The position numbers were made by a program, and so were the translations under genes. This document shows, piece by piece, positions 52,681-61,424 of a DNA stretch of 64,000 nucleotides. Positions within the stretch are counted from its first letter, which is position 1. Each line of letters starts with the position of its first letter. The notes under the pieces are model-generated. The model had not been told where the DNA came from. It saw only the letters and a program-made list of their open reading frames with translations, and did no database searches. Source of the DNA: Treponema sp. (GTDB taxonomy: Bacteria > Spirochaetota > Spirochaetia > Treponematales > Treponemataceae); contig JAGAZB010000005.1 of NCBI GenBank assembly GCA_017940255.1, positions 186,001 to 250,000 on the forward strand, read 5' to 3'.

Positions 52681-52773
52681 ATCTTCGAATATCGGTTTAG
52701 TTCGCGGCCTCTCAATTTTTTTTGTAGCCTTTACCTACGAAGAGAGACGGGTTCGATTCCCGCAGGGACCGAA
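52681..52773 (+). pseudogene. tRNA-Glu-like copy with disrupted anticodon arm
   Basis: Shares the ATCTTCGAATATC start and CAGGGACCGAA end with the copy at 52545. The anticodon region reads GGCCTCTCAA, then about 24 foreign bases with a T8 run and a GTAG...CTAC mini-hairpin, then the T arm. It has neither a 5' acceptor strand nor a normal anticodon stem. Confidence 0.7.
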
Positions 52774-52834
52774 TGTCATTTAGTTTATTTCAAAATCTTG
52801 CAACTTTACATTATTTACTATAGGATTTGAACAT

Positions 52835-54553
52835 ATGCTGAATGATGACACCAGGGGGACATTTGATAAATTAGTTGCAGGGCTTACAAGTGACGAACGC
52901 ACTGCGATGCTCAATGACATCAATTCAACAACAGAAGATTCTTTGCAGTTTGTTGAAAATGATGATCAGCAGAATGAAAATGATACAAATGTTTCTTTGC
53001 GTTTAAAATATAAGAATGAATCTTTTCTATATAGAATAATTCTTTGGCTTAGAGGGCTTTTTAGTCATCAGTCTGCAGAACAGGTTTATAGTGATGATAT
53101 ACTTGCAGCCCTAGCACACAGAATTACACGTAATCATCCGGGGCTCGTAAATCATAAAATAAAATCACTTGATGGAATTTTCTACAGCCGTCTTAAATCA
53201 CTAAAAGATGCAGCGGATTTTTTTAAGCCATACATGATAATGATTGATGATAATCTTGGAGAATTCTACGTTTTCCTGTGTTCATTCATCACTCCTGAAT
53301 TTATAGATACAGTAACTTCAAAAGCTGATCCTTTTATTCTTGATTTTGATACGGAAGATTCGCCTGAAATAAAGAATAGTCTGACTAGAGAACTGGAAGA
53401 TGTGTTAAAATCAATTGATTCTGAGATAAAAAATAAACTTTATGAAGCAATTTCTGCAATAAACTGGCTCAGTCACTTTTGTAAACTTCCTTATCTGCAT
53501 TTTACGGCACAGTTCACAAATGTTATTGGTGAAGTTTATACCTGTCCATACCGTAATGCTGCCATAGATTATGATGCTTTTTCTGCGGTTTTTACAAATG
53601 TCCGTTCTGTTTCAAACGAACTCCTGGAAGCAATATTTTTGTTTTCACAGAGGGGAAAATTAACTGAAAATGCCCAGAAAAAAGATATAGAAAGGGCAGT
53701 AAAAGAGTTTCTTTCAAAGGCTAATCAGGAACTCATTCCTATTCAGATGTTTTTGAATACGGTTCCTGTTGTAAAAGTCGGTAAGTTGATTAATGACAAT
53801 TACGACTGGACACCAAATACTATGGAAGGGGCAGAGTCGTGGTTTTCAGCATTTAAGGCTCAGTGGAAAAAAATACTTGAAGTGCGCTGGTCAGAATGGG
53901 TTAAGGCTAAGAAAAAGAATTCTCTTGGCGTAAGTATTATGTCTGATTTTAAACTTTCAGATTTCCCTGTAATGAAATACAGACCATGGCTTGATCTCTG
54001 GACAAATGTGCCTTTCAATTATGAACTTTCGGGCGGATTTTTAAGCTGGTTTGTTACAAATTCCTTTGATAAAATGGCAGTACCTTTTAATGACGTAATG
54101 CTTGAAGGTGTCTTTATTCGTAACGAAAAGCGTATTGAGTATTCAGAAGGCTTAAATCTCTTTAATCAGGCTGGAAGTCAGATGAAAAATCTTCTGCAAA
54201 GGCTTTCACCTGAAGGGGATATTGGTCAGATATTCGCAGAGATTGTGCAAAATCAGATTTTAACATTACAGACTCAAAATAAAATTGATTCTCTTATGAC
54301 TACAATCGAATCTGAGTTGAGGGATATTATCAATAAGCTGTTAAAGGGCGGAAAAACTCTTATTGCAATTCTTAATGATATTCTTGCAGATACTCCTCAT
54401 AGAACCCATGATATTTTACAGAATCTTAGAAGCATAAAAGGACATTCAAACAAAGAATGGCGAGAAAAGCTTGAAGTTGAAAAGGATAATTTTAAGAAAG
54501 TTCTTTACTATCTGATTGAACTTGATGCCATAGATTCTACAAATCGTATATAA
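52835..54553 (+). CDS. Uncharacterised protein, probably spirochaete-specific
   Basis: 572 residues, mostly helical, with no signal peptide and no clear membrane segment apart from a short hydrophobic patch near residues 66-75 (YRIILWLRGLF). Charged helices (ELEDVLKSIDSEIKNKLYEA, QTQNKIDSLMTTIESELRDI) suggest bundles or coiled coils. It may belong to the family known as DUF5312, found in treponemes; this is from memory and unchecked. No enzyme motif is visible. No good ribosome site precedes the ATG. It precedes pgeF by 8 bases and follows the tRNA cluster. Confidence 0.75.
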   Translation: MLNDDTRGTFDKLVAGLTSDERTAMLNDINSTTEDSLQFVENDDQQNENDTNVSLRLKYKNESFLYRIILWLRGLFSHQSAEQVYSDDILAALAHRITRNHPGLVNHKIKSLDGIFYSRLKSLKDAADFFKPYMIMIDDNLGEFYVFLCSFITPEFIDTVTSKADPFILDFDTEDSPEIKNSLTRELEDVLKSIDSEIKNKLYEAISAINWLSHFCKLPYLHFTAQFTNVIGEVYTCPYRNAAIDYDAFSAVFTNVRSVSNELLEAIFLFSQRGKLTENAQKKDIERAVKEFLSKANQELIPIQMFLNTVPVVKVGKLINDNYDWTPNTMEGAESWFSAFKAQWKKILEVRWSEWVKAKKKNSLGVSIMSDFKLSDFPVMKYRPWLDLWTNVPFNYELSGGFLSWFVTNSFDKMAVPFNDVMLEGVFIRNEKRIEYSEGLNLFNQAGSQMKNLLQRLSPEGDIGQIFAEIVQNQILTLQTQNKIDSLMTTIESELRDIINKLLKGGKTLIAILNDILADTPHRTHDILQNLRSIKGHSNKEWREKLEVEKDNFKKVLYYLIELDAIDSTNRI

Positions 54554-54561
54554 TCTTTTTT

Positions 54562-55482
54562 ATGACCCGAATTTCTCTTGTTCAAGATTTTATCAAAAGT
54601 GGTGACAAATCAGTTTTCTTTCCTTTTTATGATGATGGAAAACAAGTGGCTGAAGCTCCTTTATGTGGAATGACTCTTAAGGCTGCGCTCTCTATGCGTT
54701 TCAGATGGGCTGAAACTAACCCTGTGCGGGAGGCTTTTTTTAGAGAGCTTTGCGCTGGTGCGGGCGCGGGCGCGGGAAATTGCGTTAGTACGGGGGGTGC
54801 CGAAGGTTCCGATGGGGATTCTTGTGCCAGGGGCGCGGGGGCCTGTGCTGGCAGAGAATTAACTCCGGTTCCTGTGCAGCTTGATCATACTCACATTGTT
54901 TATGCAGTGGATGGCCCTGAAGATACCAGGGGCAAAATTGGGGATGGAATAATTACGCAAAATTATGCCTTGGTTCCGACGGTTACGGTTGCTGATTGTG
55001 TACCTATTTATCTGTGGGAGCCTGTGAAAGGCGTTTTTGGCATTGTGCACTCTGGATGGAAGGGAACGGGAATTGCGGCGGATGCGATTAAGCTTGCGGG
55101 CGAGAAGTATGGAAGCCGGCCGCAGGATTTTTATGTTTGTATCGGGCCGCACATTGGCGACTGCTGCTATGTGGTGAACGAAGAGCGGGCCGGCTTTTTT
55201 GCGCGGGAGTTTTGCGAGGAGTGCGTGGCGCCGCTGGAGGAGGGGGCTTCTGTAAAAGTTACCTGGAACAATGGTGGCGGAAAGCTTTATCGTCTTTCTC
55301 TTACTAAGGCAAATGTTGCGGCTATAAAAAAAATCGGTGTAGATGATAAACGTATTACCATCTGCACCGATTGTACAGCATGCAGTCCTGGCGAAGTTTT
55401 TGGTTCAAATCGCCGTGAAACTGCCGCAGCCGGCCGCCCGGATATGTTCACTGTAATGGCGGCTTTCGTAAAATATCAATAG
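54562..55482 (+). CDS. pgeF: PgeF/YfiH-family purine nucleoside phosphorylase-like protein
   Basis: 306 residues. The family (once called multicopper polyphenol oxidase) includes enzymes that cleave adenosine or other nucleosides or edit peptidoglycan precursors. Motifs are DHTHIVYAV, TVADCVPIYL, FGIVHSGWKGTGI, GPHIGDCCYVV and a C-terminal CTDCTACSPGEVFGSNRRE. Cys and His placement fits the zinc site. Residues about 67-103 are a GC-rich G/A/S/C insertion with AGAGAGAG. TATAAT (54549-54554) is 7 bases before the ATG and no ribosome site is seen. Confidence 0.9.
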   Translation: MTRISLVQDFIKSGDKSVFFPFYDDGKQVAEAPLCGMTLKAALSMRFRWAETNPVREAFFRELCAGAGAGAGNCVSTGGAEGSDGDSCARGAGACAGRELTPVPVQLDHTHIVYAVDGPEDTRGKIGDGIITQNYALVPTVTVADCVPIYLWEPVKGVFGIVHSGWKGTGIAADAIKLAGEKYGSRPQDFYVCIGPHIGDCCYVVNEERAGFFAREFCEECVAPLEEGASVKVTWNNGGGKLYRLSLTKANVAAIKKIGVDDKRITICTDCTACSPGEVFGSNRRETAAAGRPDMFTVMAAFVKYQ

Positions 55483-55490
55483 CACCTACA

Positions 55491-55622
55491 AAAAAAAGAT
55501 GTGCTTCCATTGCGCCGTGCCTTGCAAACTGCGGGCTGGGCGTATTTGGAATCTGACTCGCTACGCTCGCACGCCCAGATGCAGTTTGAAGTCCCGGCTT
55601 CATTCCCGCACATCTTTTTTTT
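55491..55622. terminator. Large nested hairpin, probable bidirectional terminator with inserted repeat
   Basis: Outer stem AAAAAAAGATGTGC (55491-55504) pairs with GCACATCTTTTTTT (55608-55622). Inside it, GCAAACTGC (55524-55532) pairs with GCAGTTTG (55581-55588), and CTGGGCGT (55536-55543) pairs with ACGCCCAG (55571-55578). The tip has CGCTACGCTCGC as in other repeats of this window. It lies between convergent pgeF and the carboxyltransferase gene. Confidence 0.75.
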
Positions 55623-55654
55623 AGATGATTCTTATATCTAATATGTCTTACACA

Positions 55655-57145
55655 TTACAGTGGAATGTTTCCGTGCTTTTTAAGCGGCTTGTTTGTAAAA
55701 ATCTTTGTTTCAAGGAAGTCAAAGCTGCTTACGATGCGGTGTCTTGTATCTTCCGGATTAATAACTTCAGTAATATAACCGCGTTCTGCAGCAATCTTTG
55801 GAGTCATAATCTCTTTCTTATACTGTTCTGTCTTAGCAGCAATTTCGCCTGCAAGGTTAGGGTCCTTCAATTCTTTAGCATAAAGAATTTCAATAGCACC
55901 TTCTGCACCCATTACAGCAATTTCTGCGCTTGGCCATGCATAAACAAAGTCTGCACCCAGGTGACGTGAACACATAGCAATGTAAGCACCACCAATAGCC
56001 TTACGCAAAATTACAGTCAGTTTTGGAACAGTTGCTTCACTGTAAGCGTAAATTACTTTTGCACCGTGGCGGATAATACCCTTCTGTTCTTCCTGAGGAC
56101 CTGGAATAAAGCCTGGAACATCAACAAAAGTAAGAAGTGGGATATCAAAAGAGTCGCAGTAGCGGATAAAGCGGGCAATCTTATCAGATGCATCGCAGTC
56201 AAGAACGCCACCCAAGCCTTTTGGATTGTTAGCAACAATACCAACTGTGCGGCCTGCAATCTTAGAAAAGCCTGTTACACAGTTTACGGCAAATTCAGCC
56301 ATAACTTCCAGGAATGAATCTTCATCAATTACACAATTGATTACATCGCGAACATCGTAGCCCTGACGTGGATTCTCTGGCAAAATCTCGTTAATTTTCT
56401 TTGCACACTTTTTAGCATCAAACTTAAATTTTTCTGCTGGCTCAATTTTGTCGCCAAAGTAGTGTGGAATATAATCCAAAAGACGACGAACTTTTTCGTA
56501 GCAGTCATTTTCGTTTTCACAGCGGAAGTGAGCAACACCAGACTTCTGAGAATGAATTGCAGCACCACCAAGGTCTTCTGCAGAAATATCCATAAACATT
56601 ACAGATTTTACAACTTTAGGACCTGTAATGAACATCTGGCTAATCTGGTCTACTGTAAAAATAAAGTCTGTAATTCCAGGTGAATAAACAGCACCACCAG
56701 CACAAGGACCTGCGATGATAGAAATCTGAGGAATTGCACCAGAAGCTCGTACATTCTGATTGAATACATTACCGTATCCACCAAGAGCATCTACACCTTC
56801 CTGAATGCGGGCTCCACCCGAATCGTTAATTCCAATTACAGGACAGCGTGCGTCTACAGCCATCTTTGTAAGTTCAGCAATCTTTTTTCCATGCATATGT
56901 CCAAGGGAACCTCCCTGAACTGTAAAATCCTGTGCATAAATGGCAACTTTTCTGCCGTGAATTTTTCCAAATCCAGTAATTACACCGTCGTAAGGAATGT
57001 CCTTTTTATCCATTCCAAAACTTGTGCAGTTGTGGCGTGCACCCTGATAGGTCTCGACGAATGTGTCTTTGTCGCAAAGTGCATTAATTCGCTCAATGGC
57101 GTGAAGTTTTCCCTTTGCGTGCTGTTTTTCAACATTGTATTCCAT
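55655..57145 (-). CDS. Acyl-CoA carboxyltransferase subunit (PccB/MmdA-like)
   Basis: 496 residues. Carboxyltransferase half of a biotin-dependent acyl-CoA carboxylase or of a sodium-pumping methylmalonyl-CoA decarboxylase. The two halves of the crotonase-like fold show SFGMDKKDIPYDGVITGFGK, GINDSGGARIQEGVDAL, AGPCAGGAVYSPGITDF, then TFVDVPGFIPGPQEEQ and the AIGGAYIAMCSR loop near the C-terminus. No biotin carboxylase or carrier gene is in the window, so the complex cannot be named. AGAGG sets the ATG at 57145. Two TTGACACTAT elements lie upstream. Confidence 0.93.
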   Translation of the reverse strand: MEYNVEKQHAKGKLHAIERINALCDKDTFVETYQGARHNCTSFGMDKKDIPYDGVITGFGKIHGRKVAIYAQDFTVQGGSLGHMHGKKIAELTKMAVDARCPVIGINDSGGARIQEGVDALGGYGNVFNQNVRASGAIPQISIIAGPCAGGAVYSPGITDFIFTVDQISQMFITGPKVVKSVMFMDISAEDLGGAAIHSQKSGVAHFRCENENDCYEKVRRLLDYIPHYFGDKIEPAEKFKFDAKKCAKKINEILPENPRQGYDVRDVINCVIDEDSFLEVMAEFAVNCVTGFSKIAGRTVGIVANNPKGLGGVLDCDASDKIARFIRYCDSFDIPLLTFVDVPGFIPGPQEEQKGIIRHGAKVIYAYSEATVPKLTVILRKAIGGAYIAMCSRHLGADFVYAWPSAEIAVMGAEGAIEILYAKELKDPNLAGEIAAKTEQYKKEIMTPKIAAERGYITEVINPEDTRHRIVSSFDFLETKIFTNKPLKKHGNIPL

Positions 57146-57163
57146 TTAAAACCTCTTGATTCT

Positions 57164-57218
57164 ACTATATAAAATGCCCCGTATAGTGTCAATATGACAA
57201 AAATAGGGATAGTGTCAA
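57164..57218 (-). promoter_or_regulatory. Promoter of the carboxyltransferase gene with duplicated TTGACACTAT
   Basis: On the minus strand TTGACA (57192-57187), 17-base spacer, TATAGT (57169-57164). A second TTGACACTAT starts at 57218, 26 bases further upstream. The direct repeat suggests tandem promoters or a two-site operator. Confidence 0.6.
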
Positions 57219-57294
57219 AATCAATCTGTAAAAAATCCTATTGTTTTTTATAAAAAATGCCGATAATCTGTAATGGAAAAATATTTATTTTTTA

Positions 57295-59142
57295 TTGGAC
57301 AGACTTTTGAAGTTTTTTAGCAGGCGTTTATCATCATTATTTTTCATTCTCTTTATACCTTCCGTGATTTTTGCACAGGAACTGGTTATTCCTATGATTA
57401 AAACTGTTACACCTGTGCGCTGTGTTACATGGAATAAGGATGGTTCTACATTTGCCTATGCCGAAGATAAAAAAATCATTCTCAGAGATTCTTCGGGCTA
57501 TAAACTGATTCAGACAATTGAAACAAAAAATGGATTAATTGATTTTTTACAATTTCCTCAGTCTACGGGTGGAATTGGAGACCAGCTTGTTTCCCTTTCT
57601 CAGGATAATGTCCTTGAATTCAGAATTTTACCTCAAACCGAACCTATTCATGTTACAAAAACAGAAGACCAGCAGCATTCTACGGCCATGGCCTATAACT
57701 ACAACGGAAACTACATTGCAACCGGTTCAGATAATGGTACGCTGAATGTTTTACTTCAGAACTATCTTACAAATGTATTTATTTCACGTACCTTTTCTAA
57801 ACTTGATGAGCCTATTTATTCTTTGTACTTCAGCAGAAATAATAAACGCCTTCTTTCTGGTTCCGCAGATGATTCTGTTTGTCTTTGGGATGTTGCCTCT
57901 GGCAAACTTATAAATGCCTTTCCGTATTACAGCAAAAGTAAAGTTCCGGTTTTAATGACTCATGATAATAAAAACATTATCGTTACAACTGATAAAAACA
58001 AAATCGGAATATTTGACCTGAATTTTCAGCCACGACGTTCAATAGAAACAGAAGTGGATATTCAGTCTATGACTCTTTCTGCAGACGGAAATAAATTAAT
58101 CATCCTTACAACTGATAATTTCTTCTATTTTTATGATTTGTTTTCTACGAAAATTACAAATTATATTCCGCCATACAACAGTTCTAAAATTACAAGTTAT
58201 GCCTTTAATAATACAACTTCCAGGGCTGTTGTCTGCCATGAAGACGGCTGTCTTTATGTTCTGGATATAAACAAGGTTTTGCTTGACCCAAGTCAGCCGG
58301 CTCCTCGCTTTAATGCAAAGATTGCAGAAGAAAAAGATAATTATGATATAAGTCAGTTTAAGCCTCAGAATGAACATATCCCTGAAAACCGCAATCTGCA
58401 GATTAAAAAGCCTGAATTTGAAGCAGAAAATAAAAATGAAGAACAAGGTGAAGGTGCTGGAACAGGAGCAGGCTCTGCTGATGGTAAAACCGGCCGCCTT
58501 ATGGAAGTAAATCCTGATGACAAGACTGCATCTTCAAAAAATGCAAAAGAGAAAGAAAAAGAACTGACAGAAGAAGAGAAAAAAGAGGAAAGAAAGAAAA
58601 AGAGGGAAGAAGCCGTAAATGATCTTTCTGAATTCCTTTTTAAGAATAATGAAAGGGCAAATACGATTGATATCGGCGCTCTGGCAGCCTGGTATCCGAC
58701 TCCTTATATGTTTGCCGCCGGGGCAGATATTGAATGGCACAACTCTATCTGGACTGCACCATTTTATTTTGGAGCCGGTTTGAAGGCAACTGTTGGTTTT
58801 CCTTCACTGGAATTCCCTTATACATATACAATTGATGGAGAACCAGCTGATCCTCCTGAATATATTGATTTAAAACTTTATCTGCCGGGCGGAATTCAGA
58901 TTATTCTTCCGGGTGATGTTCTTCGTCTTTCTACAGAATTCTTTATTTCTGGTGGGGTTAGTACCCTCTGGAATTTCAATGGAGCCCGCTCTACTGTTGT
59001 GCCTGCTTTTGGCGGAGGAGCCAGAATCAGCTTTGGCGTAAAATATGTAGCGGCCTCTATTGGTATAAATTATGACACCATCCTTGGTTTTGTTCCCGAA
59101 ATTATCGTTGCTGGACGTGTTAATATCGGAAAGAAAAACTAA
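57295..59142 (+). CDS. WD40-repeat protein with C-terminal outer-membrane-type domain
   Basis: 615 residues. A signal peptide (SSLFFILFIPSVIFAQ) is followed by a seven-bladed propeller region, about residues 30-340, with repeats such as SGSADDSVCLWDVASGKLIN and AVVCHEDGCLYVLDINK. A charged K/E-rich linker (about 385-450, including EGAGTGAGSADG and KEKEKELTEEEKKEER) leads to a C-terminal ~160-residue strand-rich part ending IIVAGRVNIGKKN, like an outer-membrane barrel. The start is uncertain: TTG at 57295 opens the frame and no ribosome site is clear; TTG at 57307 is an alternative. The function is unknown; a protein-protein interaction role in the envelope is likely. Confidence 0.8.
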   Translation: MDRLLKFFSRRLSSLFFILFIPSVIFAQELVIPMIKTVTPVRCVTWNKDGSTFAYAEDKKIILRDSSGYKLIQTIETKNGLIDFLQFPQSTGGIGDQLVSLSQDNVLEFRILPQTEPIHVTKTEDQQHSTAMAYNYNGNYIATGSDNGTLNVLLQNYLTNVFISRTFSKLDEPIYSLYFSRNNKRLLSGSADDSVCLWDVASGKLINAFPYYSKSKVPVLMTHDNKNIIVTTDKNKIGIFDLNFQPRRSIETEVDIQSMTLSADGNKLIILTTDNFFYFYDLFSTKITNYIPPYNSSKITSYAFNNTTSRAVVCHEDGCLYVLDINKVLLDPSQPAPRFNAKIAEEKDNYDISQFKPQNEHIPENRNLQIKKPEFEAENKNEEQGEGAGTGAGSADGKTGRLMEVNPDDKTASSKNAKEKEKELTEEEKKEERKKKREEAVNDLSEFLFKNNERANTIDIGALAAWYPTPYMFAAGADIEWHNSIWTAPFYFGAGLKATVGFPSLEFPYTYTIDGEPADPPEYIDLKLYLPGGIQIILPGDVLRLSTEFFISGGVSTLWNFNGARSTVVPAFGGGARISFGVKYVAASIGINYDTILGFVPEIIVAGRVNIGKKN

Positions 59143-59222
59143 TTGATTGTTACTCTTATAAGTGATATAATCTTAGAACTGATTTTCTTATCAGATTTTA
59201 AAAATTTAGGATGGAAAAATAT

Positions 59223-59660
59223 ATGTCTTTTATTCCGTTTTTACAGCAGGCAGGTGCACCTTCCGCTTCTGGAACAGCATCTTTGCTTACTTTCTTACCT
59301 GTTATTTTCATCTTTGTTATCTTCTATTTCTTCTTGATTCGCCCACAGAATAAGAAGCAGAAAGAAACAGAAAAGATGATTAACGCTCTTAAAAAGGGTG
59401 ATAAGGTAATTACAATTGGTGGAATTCACGGAGTTGTTTCTTCAGTAAAAGAAAAAACTATCATTGTTAAGGTAGATGACAACTGCAAAATTGAATTCAA
59501 CCGTACTGCTATTTCATCTGTAGAGCTTTCAGACGAAGAAAAAGCTAAGCTTGCAGAAGCAGAAGCCGCTAAAAAAGCAAAAAAATCTAAAAAATCTACT
59601 GACGCAGAAGAAACAGCTGAAAAAGCTGAAAAAATTGAATCTGCAGAAGAAGATAAATAA
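59223..59660 (+). CDS. yajC: Preprotein translocase accessory subunit YajC
   Basis: 145 residues. Partner of SecDF in the inner membrane. One transmembrane helix (FLPVIFIFVIFYFFLIRPQN) leads into KKQKETEKMINALKKGDKVI and TIGGIHGVVSSVKEKTIIV, both standard. The C-terminus has an added low-complexity A/K/E tail (KAKKSKKSTDAEETAEKAEK). The ATG at 59223 is favoured by AGG(A)T at 59207-59213; an ATG at 59211 lies within that site. It precedes secD by 18 bases. Confidence 0.93.
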   Translation: MSFIPFLQQAGAPSASGTASLLTFLPVIFIFVIFYFFLIRPQNKKQKETEKMINALKKGDKVITIGGIHGVVSSVKEKTIIVKVDDNCKIEFNRTAISSVELSDEEKAKLAEAEAAKKAKKSKKSTDAEETAEKAEKIESAEEDK

Positions 59661-59678
59661 TTCGGAGTTAATAAAAAG

Positions 59679-61424
59679 ATGAACAAACGCACTCGTTTAG
59701 TGATTCTGCTTGTTGTTCTGGGACTTTGTTTTGCCTTCCTCTGGCCTTCAATCAGCTGGTATGGAAGAACTCCAAAGGAACTGCAGCAGCTTGCTTTAGG
59801 TTCAACAGAAAACATTAAGAGTTATGCTGAACATAAAGCTGCAGAAGATGTACGTGCCATTAAGGCAACTTTAAAAGAAGATTCTTCAGCTCTTCTTGAT
59901 GAAGAATATGCTTGGATTAAGAAAGATGTATCAAAGAGATACAAGGTTCTTGATAAGACCCTTCCAAATCCTCTTACATTAAAAGATGTTCTTGCTGCAT
60001 ATGACAGTGAATTGGAATTCATGAGCGTATTCCAGAAGAAATACCGCGATGAAATTCTTAAAGCTAAGAAGTATTACGAAAATTCCGTAAAGCTTGGTCT
60101 TGACCTTTCTGGTGGTATGAACATTATCGTTCATGCAGATTTGGACGCAGCCTTGGCTGCACAGGGTGATTCAGTTGCAAAAGAAAATGCAGAAGCCTTC
60201 AAAAAAGAAGCTATGGAAAACGCAATTGATAATCTTTCAAGCCGTATCGATAAATTTGGACTTACTTCTCCAGTAATTCGTCAGCAGGGCGATGATAGAA
60301 TTTATATCGAAATTCCTGGTGCTGCTCAGGCAGATGCAATCAATACTTTGATTATGGGTAAGGGTATCTTGAACTTCCGTCTTGTAGATATGGAAGCAAC
60401 AAATGCCTTTAAACTTTACTATGCACAGCATCCTGCTACAACTTTCAATGCTTCTGGTGAATTAATGGATGCTTCTATTATTCCTGAAGACTGCGAAGTA
60501 TTTGGTGTTTATACAAAAGATGAATATGGTCTTGATGAACGCTATGATTGGCTTGTTGTAAAGAAGGAAGTTGCACTTGATGGTCAGCATGTAAAATCTG
60601 CTGAAGTTCGTGCAGACGAATTCACAAATCAGCCAGAAGTTGCCTTCATGCTTGATAGCGAAGGTGCAGAAATCTTTGGTGAATTTACAGGTGCTCATGT
60701 TGGTGAAAACCTTGCAATTGTAAGCGATAATAAAGTTAAATCAAACGCAAGAATCCAGACTGCTATTACTGGCGGTTCTGTTTCTCTTTCTGGTGGATTC
60801 AGCTATGACGAAGCAAACAACATTAAGAAGGTTCTGCAGACAGCATGGCTTAATGTTCCTCTTGAAGTAGAAAGTCAGCAGGTTATTGGTGCAACTCTTG
60901 GTGAAGAAGCTATTCATCAGGGTGTAATGGCCATTCTTCTTGGTTTGGGCCTTATCCTTATCTTTATGCTTATCTTCTATAAAGCTGCCGGTATTAATGC
61001 CGTTGTTGCTCAGGTTTTGAACCTTTACATGATGTTCTCTATCCTTTCTGCTTTCAACTATACTCTTACACTTTCTTCTATTGCCGGTATGATTCTTACA
61101 ATCGGTATGGCAGTAGATGCTAACGTACTTGTATTTGAACGTATTAAGGAAGAGCTCCGTCAGGGTAAGAGCCGCGTTGCTGCAATCTCTATGGGATTTG
61201 ACAATGCATTCTGGGCAATTATGGACTCTAACATCACAACATTTATTGCTGCCATCTTCTTGAGTCAGCTTGGAACTGGTTCTATCCAGGGATTTGCCGT
61301 TTCTCTTGCAATCGGTGTTGTATCATCTGTATTTACAGCTCTGTTTGTATCTCGTCTTATTTTTGACTTTGATACAGATGTTCTTCATGCAAAGAAAGTT
61401 AGCATTGGCTGGGGGATTAAATAA
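59679..61424 (+). CDS. secD: Protein translocase subunit SecD
   Basis: 581 residues. Uses the ion gradient to pull exported chains into the periplasm. The N-terminal helix is followed by SVKLGLDLSGGMNIIVHADL, the P1 head domain (IDKFGLTSPVIRQQGDDRIY) and, from about residue 410, six transmembrane helices with GIAGMILTIGMAVDANVLVFERIKEELRQGK-type motif (split here: TIGMAVDANVLVFERI). The stop shares one base with the secF ATG. Confidence 0.96.
   Translation: MNKRTRLVILLVVLGLCFAFLWPSISWYGRTPKELQQLALGSTENIKSYAEHKAAEDVRAIKATLKEDSSALLDEEYAWIKKDVSKRYKVLDKTLPNPLTLKDVLAAYDSELEFMSVFQKKYRDEILKAKKYYENSVKLGLDLSGGMNIIVHADLDAALAAQGDSVAKENAEAFKKEAMENAIDNLSSRIDKFGLTSPVIRQQGDDRIYIEIPGAAQADAINTLIMGKGILNFRLVDMEATNAFKLYYAQHPATTFNASGELMDASIIPEDCEVFGVYTKDEYGLDERYDWLVVKKEVALDGQHVKSAEVRADEFTNQPEVAFMLDSEGAEIFGEFTGAHVGENLAIVSDNKVKSNARIQTAITGGSVSLSGGFSYDEANNIKKVLQTAWLNVPLEVESQQVIGATLGEEAIHQGVMAILLGLGLILIFMLIFYKAAGINAVVAQVLNLYMMFSILSAFNYTLTLSSIAGMILTIGMAVDANVLVFERIKEELRQGKSRVAAISMGFDNAFWAIMDSNITTFIAAIFLSQLGTGSIQGFAVSLAIGVVSSVFTALFVSRLIFDFDTDVLHAKKVSIGWGIK

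Noticed and set aside
52414-52773. Prophage or integrative element attachment sites at the tRNA-Glu copies
   Set aside because: No integrase, phage or conjugation genes lie between or near the copies; the spacing is under 150 bases. Relic status remains possible but cannot be shown.
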